A DNA stretch of 64,000 nucleotides. It comes from CAZMVY01 sp964617875. GTDB taxonomy: Bacteria; Planctomycetota; Phycisphaerae; UBA1845; PWPN01. The translations under genes were made by a program, and so were the position numbers. Shown here piece by piece: positions 18,348 through 27,271 of the stretch. The notes below the pieces were generated by a model, which saw nothing but the letters and a program-made list of their open reading frames with translations, ran no database searches and was not told the DNA's origin. The stretch covers positions 1 to 64,000 of the forward strand of contig CAZUAI010000010.1 of the NCBI GenBank assembly GCA_964617875.1, read 5' to 3'. Every line of letters begins with the position of its first letter. Positions within the stretch are counted from its first letter, which is position 1.

Positions 18348-19583
18348 GTGAGCAAAACTGAATCACAGAGTGGCGTGGGCGTCGTCGGGTTCGTCGATGG
18401 GCTGCTGGCCCGCGCGATCGAACAGCGGGCAAGCGATGTCCATTTTGAGCCCGGCGAAAGCCAGATGCGCGTGCGATTCCGGCTCGATGGGGTGTTGCAC
18501 GACGTGGAGCGTCTGCCGGCCAGTCTCGCGGAAAACGTGATTGCGCGGCTCAAGGTCATGGCGGGGCTGCTCACGTACCGGGTGGATATCCCGCAGGAAG
18601 GATCGCTGTCCGCCAAGGCAGTCCCCGTGCCTGGGGCCGTTGCCCCCGCGCGATTCACGGCGGGTGGACCGGCAGACGCAGTACCGCTGGACATGCGCAT
18701 CGCCACGTTTCCGACCATCCGCGGCGAACGAGCCGTGGTCCGGATGCTCTATACGGGCGATGGAATCAACGATCTCGACGATCTTGGATTGACGCCCGCC
18801 GGCGTCCAGTCGCTCCGGGCCGCGGCAGAGCAGCCTGCCGGCATGATCCTCGTCACGGGCCCCGCGGGGGCCGGCAAGAGCACCACGCTCTACGCGATGG
18901 CGCGGCACATCCTGACCGTCACCCCGGGCCGCAGCGTCGTGGCCCTCGAAGACCCCGTCGAGCAGCGAGTTGACGGCATGACACAGATTCAGATCGCTCC
19001 GCACGGCGAACTCGACTACCCGCGGGCCATGCGGTCCCTGCTCCGCCAGGATCCACAGGTCCTGCTCGTCGGCGAGGTCCGCGACGCCCAGACCGCGGCT
19101 GTCGTCGTCGAGGCGGCGCTGACCGGCCACCTGCTGCTGACGACGATGCACAGCGGAGACCCGCCCGAGGCCGTGGTCCGGCTCCTGGAGATGGGCATCC
19201 CGCCGTACCAGCTCGTCAGCGCGCTGACGCTGGTGTCGTCGCAACGCCTTGTGCGGAAGCTGTGCCCCGCGTGCCGCCGCGGAACGAACCGCGTTGACGA
19301 GCCGTTCGTTCACGGCGGGTGCGTGGAGTGCCACGGGACCGGTTATCGCGGACGGACGGCGTGCTCGCAGCTCTTCGTGATGGACGAGGCGGGGCGAACG
19401 GCGGTGCTGGCGCACGCGACATCGGCCGTGATGCGCGGGATCGCGGCGCGGCAGGGTCCCGGGCTGCTCGACGACGCGGCCCGGCTGGTGCGGACGGGAC
19501 AAACGGACTGGGACGAGGTGCGACGCGTGTGCCCGACGAGCGCGGAGGCGCCTTGTCGCGGGAATCAGCAACCGGGAGCGTGA
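18348..19583 (+). CDS. GspE/PilB-type secretion ATPase, lacking the N-terminal domain
   Basis: The protein has 411 residues from a GTG, shorter than usual GspE (about 500), because the N-terminal platform-binding domain is missing. Visible motifs are SDVHFE (29-34), Walker A GPAGAGKST (171-179), the Asp box EDPVE (201-205), Walker B LLVGEVRD (239-246) and the His box TMHSGD (266-271). The four-Cys zinc site has CPAC (306-309) and CVEC (325-328). An insertion of about 25 residues rich in Pro/Ala/Gly separates IPQEGSL from DMRIATFPT. It powers pseudopilus assembly for the downstream GspF and pilin-like genes. Confidence 0.85.
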   Translation: MSKTESQSGVGVVGFVDGLLARAIEQRASDVHFEPGESQMRVRFRLDGVLHDVERLPASLAENVIARLKVMAGLLTYRVDIPQEGSLSAKAVPVPGAVAPARFTAGGPADAVPLDMRIATFPTIRGERAVVRMLYTGDGINDLDDLGLTPAGVQSLRAAAEQPAGMILVTGPAGAGKSTTLYAMARHILTVTPGRSVVALEDPVEQRVDGMTQIQIAPHGELDYPRAMRSLLRQDPQVLLVGEVRDAQTAAVVVEAALTGHLLLTTMHSGDPPEAVVRLLEMGIPPYQLVSALTLVSSQRLVRKLCPACRRGTNRVDEPFVHGGCVECHGTGYRGRTACSQLFVMDEAGRTAVLAHATSAVMRGIAARQGPGLLDDAARLVRTGQTDWDEVRRVCPTSAEAPCRGNQQPGA

Positions 19584-19586
19584 ACC

Positions 19587-20786
19587 GTGGCATGGTTTGA
19601 ATACGAAGGCGTATGTCCCAACGGAACGGCGATCGCCGGGCGCATCGAGGCCGAGGATCGCGAAGCGGCCCGGCTCATGCTGAGCGAGACGCTGCGGCTC
19701 TCTGTCGGCGACGTGCGGGCGGCAACGTCGCCCCCGCGGCGCGCACCGGTCAGCGATGAGGACTTCATCTTCTTCAATGAACAGCTCGCGTCCCTGGCGT
19801 CGGCCGGCATGGCCCTCGACGAAGGGCTGCAGCAGCTCGCCCGCGACGTGACGTCGCCCCGCCTGCGGAGGCTGATCCAGGACGTCGTGGCGGACCTTCA
19901 GCGCGGCCAACCGCTCGAGGAGGCCATCGCCCGACGGGAGAACCAGTTCCCGTCGCTCTACGGCCGGGTCATCCGGGCTGGCGTGCAGACCGGGCAACTC
20001 CCCGCGACCCTGCTGAACCTGAACCAGCACCTCCGCCTCATGGGCGAAACCCGGCGTATCCTCTGGGAAACGCTGACCTACCCGCTCGTGGTGCTGATGA
20101 TGGCGTTCGCCATCGCCTCGTTCTTCTTCCTCATGGTCGCACCGAAAATAAGAGAGGTTTACGCGGACTTCGGCGCCGTCCTGCCCTCGCTGACCTTGCT
20201 GCTGATGGGGGTGTCGGATGCGTACGTGACGATCCTGATTGCCGTCGCCGCGATCGGAATCGGCCTGCTCATCCTGTGGCAGTTGCTGCGAACCACGCCC
20301 GGCGGCCGGAAGATCCGCGAGACCGTCGCCGGAGCCGTTCCCCTGTTCGGCCGGGTCTATCGTGCCTCGCTCGTGTCGCGGTTCGTCCGGTCCGTGGCAA
20401 CCTGTGTCCGGGCCGGGCTGCCGCTGCCCGAATCCCTGCGGCTGGCCGGCGGCGTGACCGGCAGCGAGCGCATGACCGATCAGGCGGATCGACTCGCGGC
20501 CGCGGTCGAGCAGGGGCAGTCGATCTTCGACGCGGCACAGCTCTGTCCGTGGATTCCCGGGATTTTCGGCTACACGCTCCAGGCGGCGATCGGCCGCGAC
20601 GCGATCCCCGTCGCGCTGGCCGAGCTGGCCGCGACGTACGAGTCGCGGGCCACGCATCTCCTGGCGCTGCTGCGGACGGTCCTGTTTCCGACGCTGGTGA
20701 TCGTGGTCGGCCTGATCCTCGGGACCGGCATCGTCGCGATCTTTCTCCCGCTGGTCACGTTGATCAACTCCGTCTCGGGCGGCTGA
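19587..20786 (+). CDS. GspF/PilC-type inner-membrane platform protein (first copy)
   Basis: The protein has 399 residues. The GTG at 19587 follows GGGAG. It has the full GspF layout: a small N-terminal domain (FEYEGVCPNGTAIAGRIEAE), then two T2SSF domains. Membrane segments lie near residues 170-190 (VVLMMAFAIASFFFLMVAP), 213-233 and 365-395. SLASAGMALDEGLQQLA and VRAGLPLPESLRLAGG are the repeated family motifs. It lies three bases after the ATPase gene. GspF links the ATPase to the growing pseudopilus. Confidence 0.85.
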   Translation: MAWFEYEGVCPNGTAIAGRIEAEDREAARLMLSETLRLSVGDVRAATSPPRRAPVSDEDFIFFNEQLASLASAGMALDEGLQQLARDVTSPRLRRLIQDVVADLQRGQPLEEAIARRENQFPSLYGRVIRAGVQTGQLPATLLNLNQHLRLMGETRRILWETLTYPLVVLMMAFAIASFFFLMVAPKIREVYADFGAVLPSLTLLLMGVSDAYVTILIAVAAIGIGLLILWQLLRTTPGGRKIRETVAGAVPLFGRVYRASLVSRFVRSVATCVRAGLPLPESLRLAGGVTGSERMTDQADRLAAAVEQGQSIFDAAQLCPWIPGIFGYTLQAAIGRDAIPVALAELAATYESRATHLLALLRTVLFPTLVIVVGLILGTGIVAIFLPLVTLINSVSGG

Positions 20787-20795
20787 GGAGGCGAT

Positions 20796-21932
20796 ATGAT
20801 CATCCTGCTCCCACTCAGCGTCCTGGCGTTGTTCGCGGTTGCGGCGATCCTGGTCGCGCTGCTGGAGCGCCGGTTGTCCACCGCCCGGATCGTCGTCGGC
20901 CAGATGGCGATGATCACGTCGCAGGGTCTGCCCCTCGGGACGGGCCTCGCGCTGGCCGCCCGAAGCGAGCGCGGCCAGGCCGCCCGGGTCCTCGGGCGCA
21001 TCGGCCGGTGGATCGCCGGCGGGCTTCCGCTGGACGAGGCCCTGGCGCGCGGCTATCCCGCCTGCCCCGGCCTGGTGCGAAGCGTCATCGAGGCCGGCCA
21101 TCGGGCGGGCCGGCTCCCCGCGACGCTCCGGATGCTCGAACGCGATCTCGTCGAACAGGCGCGCCTTCGCACGCGCCTCGTGCCCCTGGGGATCCCCTAC
21201 GCCCTGATCGTCCTGGTGTGCGCCCTCTCCATCTGGTCGGGCGTCATGATCGCCATCGTGCCGAAGTACAAGGAGATCTTCGCGGATTTCAACGCGACGC
21301 TTCCGAGGCTGACGGTTGCGATGATTGAAGCCACGGACTTCTGCGTCTATTCCGGCCTCGCGGCGGTCCTCTTCGCAGCCCTCGGGCCGGGGGTGGCCCT
21401 CGCCACCTTCTGTGCGTTTCGGCCGCGCCGGCCGGCACGCCCCCGCATCGCCTCACGGATCGCCGACCGGATCCGCTGGCGCATGCCCGGCTTCCGCGCG
21501 ATGGAACGGGCGAACGGGCTGGGCACCGTCGCCGCGATGATGCGGCTGTTCACCGCCGCCGGCATGGACCTGCGGCACGCCGCCCGACTCGCCGCCGAAA
21601 CCGACGTCAATCTCATCCTGCGCGGCCGCCTCCGGCGGTTCGCGCAGCGGCTCGCCGACGGCATGCCCGCACCCGCCGCCGCACACGAAGCCGGGCTCGG
21701 CGACCTCTTCACCTCCGCCATGCGAACCGGCCAGAGGGCCGGGCAGCTGGATCCGGCCCTGCGCTATGTGGCGGAATACTACGGCGCCCTCAGCAGCCGC
21801 CTGCAAATCGTCTTGCGCAGTCTGGCCTGGCCGACCGTCACGCTGTGCCTCGCGGCCTGCATCGCCCTGTCGGTCCTCGCCATGTTCATGCCGCTGATTG
21901 CCCTGATCAATGCCACCGCGGGGAGGATGTGA
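20796..21932 (+). CDS. GspF/PilC-type inner-membrane protein (second, divergent copy)
   Basis: The protein has 378 residues, with an ATG after GAGGAGG. It is a second GspF homologue directly after the first. It starts with a membrane helix (LPLSVLALFAVAAILVALLE) instead of the usual N-terminal domain. MITSQGLPLGTGLALAAR and RLFTAAGMDLRHAARLAAE are the T2SSF repeat motifs. Membrane segments lie near residues 135-155, 185-208 and 345-375. Two tandem GspF proteins may form a heteromeric platform. The two copies are clearly diverged, so this is not a recent duplication. Confidence 0.8.
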   Translation: MIILLPLSVLALFAVAAILVALLERRLSTARIVVGQMAMITSQGLPLGTGLALAARSERGQAARVLGRIGRWIAGGLPLDEALARGYPACPGLVRSVIEAGHRAGRLPATLRMLERDLVEQARLRTRLVPLGIPYALIVLVCALSIWSGVMIAIVPKYKEIFADFNATLPRLTVAMIEATDFCVYSGLAAVLFAALGPGVALATFCAFRPRRPARPRIASRIADRIRWRMPGFRAMERANGLGTVAAMMRLFTAAGMDLRHAARLAAETDVNLILRGRLRRFAQRLADGMPAPAAAHEAGLGDLFTSAMRTGQRAGQLDPALRYVAEYYGALSSRLQIVLRSLAWPTVTLCLAACIALSVLAMFMPLIALINATAGRM

Positions 21933-21934
21933 CC

Positions 21935-22315
21935 GTGCGAACCGGAACGAGACGACATGCCATCATCCTGATCGAGGCGCTGGCCTCGCTCGCCATCATC
22001 GCGATCGCCGCGACGATTTTACTGCAGATGTCGGTCGGGTACCTGCGGGCGCGGAACGACATCCTGCGCGAGCGGGCGTTGCGGCTCGCGGCCCAGGCGC
22101 AGCTGGACCGCTGCCGGGCCGGTGTGAACCCCGGCACCTCGCCCCCGCCCGGCCTCCTGCCGCCGGGCATCCGGCTCGCAACAACGACGACAGCGGGTGA
22201 CGGCCCCTGGGCCGACATGACCCGGGTCACCGTCACCGCATCCTGCGAAGGCCCCCGCTCCCGCGAAAAACGCGTCACCCTTTCCGGATACATTGCGGAG
22301 GCACGCAAACCATGA
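21935..22315 (+). CDS. pseudopilin-like protein (GspI/GspH type)
   Basis: The protein has 126 residues from a GTG after GGGAGG. The N-terminal helix reads AIILIEALASLAIIAIAAT, a match to the type IV pilin signature (FTLIEvLvSLAIIAI) including Glu at +5, but the usual Gly-Phe cleavage site is HA-I here. A short globular part follows. It is probably a minor pseudopilin. The next gene overlaps by four bases. Confidence 0.7.
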   Translation: MRTGTRRHAIILIEALASLAIIAIAATILLQMSVGYLRARNDILRERALRLAAQAQLDRCRAGVNPGTSPPPGLLPPGIRLATTTTAGDGPWADMTRVTVTASCEGPRSREKRVTLSGYIAEARKP

Positions 22316-22848
22316 CCCGCAAGCCATTCCTCCTCACCACAACGCGGATTGGCGCGTTCATCCTCATGCACGTGGTGACCTGGATGACGCTGACGGCGGC
22401 CGTCACGACGACGGCGGTGTACACAATCGCGCGAAGCCTTCGCATCCAGGAACGGGTATCGACCTGGTCCAACGACGACGCCGTCGTCCACGCCGTCCTT
22501 CGGCGCCTGCGACACGACATCGCCGACACGGGCAACGCGCGGATCGATGGCGCGGCGGACGGCGCCGACCTCGTCCTGCGACAGACGGGCCGGACGGTGC
22601 GGTATCGCAACGTCGGGCGGACGGTGGAGCGCATCGAACAGCCGGACGAGGGCCGCGCGGTCACGCACACCTGGCTGCCGGCCCGCGCGTCGCTCCGGTG
22701 GTCCATCGAGGACGCCGCCAACGGCAAGCTCGTCTGGGTGCGCGTGCAGATGACGGACTCCGTGCATCACGACGATGCCCCGAAGCGAGACCGCTACGCC
22801 ACGGCCATTCGCGTCGGCGGCGCCGCGGTGCAGGAGGCCAGGCCATGA
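22312..22848 (+). CDS. pseudopilin-like protein (GspJ type)
   Basis: The protein has 178 residues. The N-terminal hydrophobic helix (GAFILMHVVTWMTLTAAVTT) follows a basic start, and the globular part is rich in VRY-type beta strands (LVLRQTGRTVRYRNVGRTVE), like GspJ proteins. The consensus prepilin cleavage motif is not visible. It overlaps its neighbours on both sides by ATGA, so the three pilin-like genes are translationally coupled. Confidence 0.6.
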   Translation: MTRKPFLLTTTRIGAFILMHVVTWMTLTAAVTTTAVYTIARSLRIQERVSTWSNDDAVVHAVLRRLRHDIADTGNARIDGAADGADLVLRQTGRTVRYRNVGRTVERIEQPDEGRAVTHTWLPARASLRWSIEDAANGKLVWVRVQMTDSVHHDDAPKRDRYATAIRVGGAAVQEARP

Positions 22849-23225
22849 ACGCAAGACGCCAAGGGTTCGCGCTGGTGCTCGCGCTGACCGTGGTGACGCT
22901 GGTCGGCGCCACGACGTCGCTGCTGGTGCTGTACGCCGGCCGCATGGTGCAGCAGCAACGGCACGAGCGGGCCAGGACGTACGCGCTGGTGCTCCTCGAC
23001 AGCGGCATCGCCTACGCCGAGTCGCACAAGGAGCAACTCGCGGCGGACCTCGCGGCCCGGCCCGACGGAACGATGTCGCTTCCGACGAACGGCCTGCTGC
23101 CGGCCGGCGCGAAGGGCGACCTCACGCTCCAGGCCGTCGCGGACGGCAAAGTCACCATCCGCGCAACCGCCTCGCTCGGCTCCGCGCAGGCAACCGAACA
23201 GATATCGCGGAAGCCGCCGCCGTAA
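22845..23225 (+). CDS. GspK-like pseudopilin protein
   Basis: The protein has 126 residues. The N terminus RRQGFALVLALTVVTLVGA matches the GspK-type start (R-x-GFALVLAL). The rest (ARTYALVLLDSGIAYAES) fits the first helix of this family. It is much shorter than full GspK (about 320 residues) and lacks the large globular domain, so it may be a reduced tip protein. It is the last gene of the operon 18348-23225. Confidence 0.6.
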   Translation: MNARRQGFALVLALTVVTLVGATTSLLVLYAGRMVQQQRHERARTYALVLLDSGIAYAESHKEQLAADLAARPDGTMSLPTNGLLPAGAKGDLTLQAVADGKVTIRATASLGSAQATEQISRKPPP

Positions 23226-23339
23226 CCGCACGGACAAGAGACCGCGCGACCGACACAATCTACCGGACGTTGTCCATCGGGAAACAGGTTTCTTCGAGTG
23301 CCCCGCTCCGCCGTGTCGCAGACCGGCCCGCAGGCCCCA

Positions 23340-24062
23340 TCAGCCCCCGTCGGGCCGTACTACCGGTCTGACATCGGCATGGAACTTCACTTCGACAACC
23401 TTCTGTGCCGTAAACGTCTTTCCGGTAAGGAGATCCGTAAACTCGACGCGGATGGTCAACTCGCGGTGGTCCGGCGGCTTGCGGTCCGGCGGCGGCCACG
23501 GGCACTTCACCGTGTAGTGGCCCGTCCACAGCCGCCCGTTCCACATGTCCGCAACGTGATCGACGTCCCACTCGCCCTCGGCCACGACCTGCCGCCCCGG
23601 CGGGTTGGCCAGGTCAAACACCTGCATCCTGATCGAGCCGGCCACCTTGATTACGTGCCCCTTCACGTCCACCGGCTGCACGTACGCCACCACGCCGTCG
23701 TCGCCCGGACGGCCGTCGTCATCGTAGCCCCCCGTCAGCCGCGCGAACTGGATCCCGGTCGGGACGACGAGTTTCGCCATCCGATCCGGCCCGACCTTCT
23801 GCAGCGTCGCGATCTGCTGCTTCTGCTCGTCCACGGTCTTCTGTGCGTCCGCGAGGTTCTTCTCGAGCGTCGCGATCTGGGTCTTCTGCGCCTCGACCTG
23901 GTCCTTCAGCCGGCGCATCGAATCCGTCTGGGCATCACAACCAAGGCAGCAAAGCGAAAACGCGAGAAAGGGAGAGAGTGAGACAGCGAGCGTCCGCCGG
24001 CTGCGCGCGGCGACCGGCGCTTTCCCGCTTCTGCACTCTTTCATTCTCGCGTTCTTTCTCAT
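23340..24062 (-). CDS. coiled-coil lipoprotein
   Basis: The protein has 240 residues. A signal peptide ends in SLCCLGCDA, with lipobox LGC and lipidated Cys near residue 42. A coiled coil follows ([19 protein letters not shown], about residues 50-90). The C-terminal 140 residues form a beta-rich domain ([39 protein letters not shown]) recognisable from uncharacterised planctomycete lipoproteins. Its ATG overlaps the clpP stop by four bases. The function is unknown. A role at the outer envelope is likely. Confidence 0.65.
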   Translation of the reverse strand: MRKNARMKECRSGKAPVAARSRRTLAVSLSPFLAFSLCCLGCDAQTDSMRRLKDQVEAQKTQIATLEKNLADAQKTVDEQKQQIATLQKVGPDRMAKLVVPTGIQFARLTGGYDDDGRPGDDGVVAYVQPVDVKGHVIKVAGSIRMQVFDLANPPGRQVVAEGEWDVDHVADMWNGRLWTGHYTVKCPWPPPDRKPPDHRELTIRVEFTDLLTGKTFTAQKVVEVKFHADVRPVVRPDGG

Positions 24063-24694
24063 TCGTCATCCTTCTCACGCCCGGCCGGCGGTTCGGGCAT
24101 CCGTTCGATGATCCTGTCCACCAGCCCGTACTCGACCGCCTCCTGCGCGTCCAGCCACTTGTTGCGATCGCAGTCCTTCTCGACCTGCTCGACCGGCTTG
24201 CCCGTGTGCCCCGCCAGGATCTGGTACAGCCGCTGCCGCAGCCGGATGATCTCGGCCGCCTCGATGCTCAGGTCCGTCGCCGGGCCCTCGAGCACGCCGC
24301 CAATCAGCGGCTGGTGGACGAGCAGGCGCGAGTTCGGCAGCACGAACCGCTGCCCCTTCGAGCCGCCGCACATCAGCAGCGCCCCCATGCTCGCCGCCAT
24401 GCCCACGCAGTACGTGGCCACCGGGCACCGGAGGAACTGCATCGTGTCATAGATCGCCAGCCCCGCCGACACCGACCCGCCCGGCGAGTTGATGTAAAAG
24501 TGGATCGGTGCGGTGCTGTCCTCGTTCGAAAGGAACAGCATCTGCGCCACGATCAGGTTCGCGCTCTCGTCGTCGATGCCGCCGCCCAGGAAGACGATCC
24601 GGTCCTTCAGCAGCCGCGAGTAGATGTCGTAGGCCCGCTCGCCGCGGCCCGTCTTCTCGATCACGATCGGAACCAGGTGTTGTCCGTTAACCAT
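24059..24694 (-). CDS. clpP: ATP-dependent Clp protease proteolytic subunit
   Basis: The protein has 211 residues from the ATG at 24694, which has GAGAGGA seven bases upstream; a TTG two codons earlier is too close to that site. The catalytic triad is Ser102 (GMAASMGA), His127 (LLVHQP) and Asp176 (CDRNKW). [16 protein letters not shown] and [11 protein letters not shown] are family hallmarks. It forms the serine-protease barrel fed by ClpX or ClpA/C. No Clp ATPase gene is in the window. It is the second of two adjacent ClpP genes. Confidence 0.93.
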   Translation of the reverse strand: MVNGQHLVPIVIEKTGRGERAYDIYSRLLKDRIVFLGGGIDDESANLIVAQMLFLSNEDSTAPIHFYINSPGGSVSAGLAIYDTMQFLRCPVATYCVGMAASMGALLMCGGSKGQRFVLPNSRLLVHQPLIGGVLEGPATDLSIEAAEIIRLRQRLYQILAGHTGKPVEQVEKDCDRNKWLDAQEAVEYGLVDRIIERMPEPPAGREKDDE

Positions 24695-24748
24695 CGCCAA
24701 ATCCTCTCGTGCGAAACCGGACGACGACGCGCCGGCCGGCCCTCGCCG

Positions 24749-25375
24749 TCAGCTCTTCGCGTTCTTCTTCTTCGCGTCCTGCTCGCCCAGGATCTCGTCC
24801 ACGATCCCGTAGGCCTTCGCCTCTGCCGCGCTCATGTACCGGTCGCGCTCCGTCTCCGCCTGAATCTTCTCCGTCGGCTGGCCCGTGTGGCGCGCCAGGA
24901 TGTCCGTCAGCAGCCGCTTGTCCTTCAGGACCTCCTCCGCCTGGATGCGGATGTCCTCCGCCTGGCCCGTGATGCCGCCGTACGGCTGGTGCAGCATGAT
25001 CTTGGCGTTCGGCAGGGCGAACCGCTTGCCCTTCGCCCCGGCCGCCAGGACGATCGCCGCCCCGCTCGCCGCCTGCCCGATGCAGTAGGTCGAGCACTGG
25101 CACCCGAGGAACTGCATCGTGTCGTAGATCGCCAGCGTCTGGTCCACCAGCCCGCCGGGCGAATTGATATACAGGTTGATGTCCTGGTCCTTGCGGATGG
25201 ACTGCAGGTACAGCAGCCGCATGATCACGATGCTCGCCGTCCGCTCCGTGATCGGACCGGCCAGGAAGATGATCCGGTTCTCGAGGAGCATGTCCTCGAT
25301 CGACATCTCCCGATACCGCTGGTACGGCGGATACTGCTGGTTGTAGCTGTTCAACGGAAACGGCAGCTCATGCAT
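24749..25375 (-). CDS. clpP: ATP-dependent Clp protease proteolytic subunit (paralogue)
   Basis: The protein has 208 residues, starting at the ATG after AGGACAAGAGCC. The triad is Ser104 (GQAASGAA), His129 (IMLHQP) and Asp178 (ERDRYM). INSPGGLVDQTLAIYD and QPYGGITGQAED are typical. The N terminus (SYNQQYPPYQRYREMSIEDM) is an extended propeptide-like segment. It lies 16 bases downstream of the trigger factor gene and upstream of the other clpP, mirroring the tig-clpP order of many bacteria. The two ClpPs may form a mixed tetradecamer. Confidence 0.93.
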   Translation of the reverse strand: MHELPFPLNSYNQQYPPYQRYREMSIEDMLLENRIIFLAGPITERTASIVIMRLLYLQSIRKDQDINLYINSPGGLVDQTLAIYDTMQFLGCQCSTYCIGQAASGAAIVLAAGAKGKRFALPNAKIMLHQPYGGITGQAEDIRIQAEEVLKDKRLLTDILARHTGQPTEKIQAETERDRYMSAAEAKAYGIVDEILGEQDAKKKNAKS

Positions 25376-25391
25376 GGCTCTTGTCCTGTCC

Positions 25392-26948
25392 TCAGGTTGC
25401 GTCCTGGTGCTCGCCGGCCTCGCCCGGCCCGGCGGCGCCGGACTTCGGCCCCTCGGTCTCCGTGACCTTCGCCTGCTCCAGCAGGTGGTCCACGATCTTC
25501 TCGTCGCGGATCTGCACATACAGCGAATCGAGCCCGTCGTTCTTGATCAGGTCGTCCCGCACCCGGTCGAACCGGCGGTTCTGCTGCTGTGCGATCATCG
25601 CGATCGCCCCGTTCACTTCGTCTTCCGTGACGGTCGGCTTGAGGTCTTCCGCGATCTTCTCCATGATCAGCGAGATCTTCAGCGCCCGCGCGGCCTCTTC
25701 CCTCGCGGTTGTCTTCAGCTCGTCCAGCTTTCTCTCGACCTCCGCCTCCGACGCCCCCTGCCGGTACATCTCCAGCATCCGCCGCGCCACCACGCGCTTC
25801 GTCTGCCGCTCCGACAGCCCCGCCGGCAGATCGAACTTCGTGTTCTCCAGCAGGTACCTGTACACCTGCCCCTGCATCGCCTGCTTCATCACGTCGTGCA
25901 GCCGGCGCTCCATGTCCGACCGCACGAACGAACGAAACTCGGCGAGGTTCTCAAAACCCATCCCTTGCACAAATGCATCGTCCAGCTCCGGTACCTTCCA
26001 CTGCTGCAGCTCCTTCACCGTCAGCTCGATCTCCGCCGTCCTGCCCCGCAGCTCCGCCAGTTCGCTGTCGTCCGGCACGGTCCCCGTCAGGGTCCGCGTC
26101 TCGCCGACCTTCGCGCCCGCCATCCGCTCCGCGAAATCCTGGAACACGATCCCTTCCACGCGCTGCGGCCGCGCCGCCAGCACAACCGTGTCCACCTCTT
26201 TGACCACCTTCCCGTCGGCCGTCATCTTCAGCGCGCACGAAACGAAATCGTCCTTGGCCACCGCCCCGTCCGGCACCGGCGCCCACGCGCCGCGCATCTC
26301 GGCGAAGCGCCGCACCTGCCTGTCCACGTCCTCCTCGGTGATCGACACCTTCGGCCGCTCCACGGGAATCCCCTCGAGGTTCGGCAGTTCGAACTCCGGC
26401 CGCACCTCGACCTCGCACGCGAAAGTCATCGCGCCGCTCGACGGAAGCTCCAGGTTGTCGAACGCCTCCGTGACGCTCATCAGCTTTTCCGCGGCCTCCA
26501 CGGCGTCGCCGGCGGCCTTGTGCCCCTTCTTCGGCCGGCACCAGATCAGCGGATCGCCGATCACCTTCAGGCCCGCCTTCTCCACCGCGGCGAGGAACCC
26601 CTTGCCCACCAGGTCCGACGTGATCGTCTCCCCCACCTCGCCGCCGAACCGCTTCTCCAGCAGCCGGCGCGGCGCCCGTCCCTTCCGGAAGCCGGGCACC
26701 ACCGCCTCACGCGACAGCTCGGAGTACTGCTCCTCCAGGCGCTCGTCGATCGTCTCGCGCGGGATCGTCACCGTCAGCTTCTTCCGCAGCGCGCCGACCT
26801 CCTCCACCGCCACCTGCACGCTTTCCTTCAGCTTCTCGAACTTCTGCTTCTCCTTGTCTTCGGACTCCTCGCCCGCTTCGACGAGTGCCTCCTCGGACGT
26901 CTCCGGCTGCTGCTCATCCTGGTTGGTCATCCTCTCGTCATCCGCCAT
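25392..26948 (-). CDS. tig: trigger factor (ribosome-bound chaperone)
   Basis: The protein has 518 residues from the ATG at 26948, which has GGAG nine bases upstream. It is longer than usual (about 430-450). The extra length is an acidic N-terminal tail (about 35 residues), insertions and an acidic C terminus. The ribosome-binding domain retains VVPGFRKGRAPRRLLEKRFG, the trigger-factor signature. A PPIase-like domain is in the middle (VAKDDFVSCALKMTADGKVV). A long helical C-terminal chaperone domain follows (DLPAGLSERQTKRVVARRM). It folds nascent chains and can act as a prolyl isomerase. It heads the tig-clpP-clpP-lipoprotein operon. Confidence 0.92.
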   Translation of the reverse strand: MADDERMTNQDEQQPETSEEALVEAGEESEDKEKQKFEKLKESVQVAVEEVGALRKKLTVTIPRETIDERLEEQYSELSREAVVPGFRKGRAPRRLLEKRFGGEVGETITSDLVGKGFLAAVEKAGLKVIGDPLIWCRPKKGHKAAGDAVEAAEKLMSVTEAFDNLELPSSGAMTFACEVEVRPEFELPNLEGIPVERPKVSITEEDVDRQVRRFAEMRGAWAPVPDGAVAKDDFVSCALKMTADGKVVKEVDTVVLAARPQRVEGIVFQDFAERMAGAKVGETRTLTGTVPDDSELAELRGRTAEIELTVKELQQWKVPELDDAFVQGMGFENLAEFRSFVRSDMERRLHDVMKQAMQGQVYRYLLENTKFDLPAGLSERQTKRVVARRMLEMYRQGASEAEVERKLDELKTTAREEAARALKISLIMEKIAEDLKPTVTEDEVNGAIAMIAQQQNRRFDRVRDDLIKNDGLDSLYVQIRDEKIVDHLLEQAKVTETEGPKSGAAGPGEAGEHQDAT

Positions 26949-27146
26949 CGTGTTCATCTCCGTCGCGGCAGGCCACTCCGAAAACAAAGACGGCCAACCG
27001 CGCAAACCCGGCCAGACGTTTGGCTCGGCCGACCCCGCCCCACGAAACCCGGGCGGACGCTTGCGTGATTGGCCTTCCACATCCGATTGCAGCCAACGCC
27101 TGGCTCTTCGGCCGGTACCCTGCAATCGGCTTCACGTTCAACTCAA

Positions 27147-27219
27147 AGCGGGTGATCGGGTTCGAACCGACGACAACCACGTTGGCAACGTGGTGCTCTA
27201 CCAACTGAGCTACACCCGC
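27147..27219 (-). tRNA. tRNA-Gly (anticodon GCC)
   Basis: On the minus strand the acceptor stem GCGGGTG pairs with CACCCGC and the discriminator is U, usual for tRNA-Gly. The anticodon arm CACGT-TGCCAAC-GTGG type places GCC at the anticodon. The T-arm has GGTTCGAACCC and the D-arm AGCTCAGTTGGTAGAGC. The length is 73 nt. CCA is not encoded. Confidence 0.96.
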
Positions 27220-27235
27220 AACTCGAGCACACCCT

Positions 27236-27263
27236 ACTATAACACCAATTCCCGCGCCTGCAA
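27236..27263 (-). promoter_or_regulatory. promoter of tRNA-Gly
   Basis: On the minus strand TTGCAG (27263-27258), a 16-bp spacer and TATAGT (27241-27236). Transcription would start about ten bases before the tRNA. Confidence 0.5.
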
Positions 27264-27271
27264 GCCCCGTC

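Noticed and set aside
18363..21101. 912-residue minus-strand open frame opposite the GspE/GspF genes
   Set aside because: It is rich in Arg/Gln/Asp/His with no recognisable fold and lies entirely opposite well-defined secretion genes.
24792..25346. in-frame plus-strand peptides opposite the ClpP genes
   Set aside because: They are antisense shadows of the conserved ClpP coding sequences.
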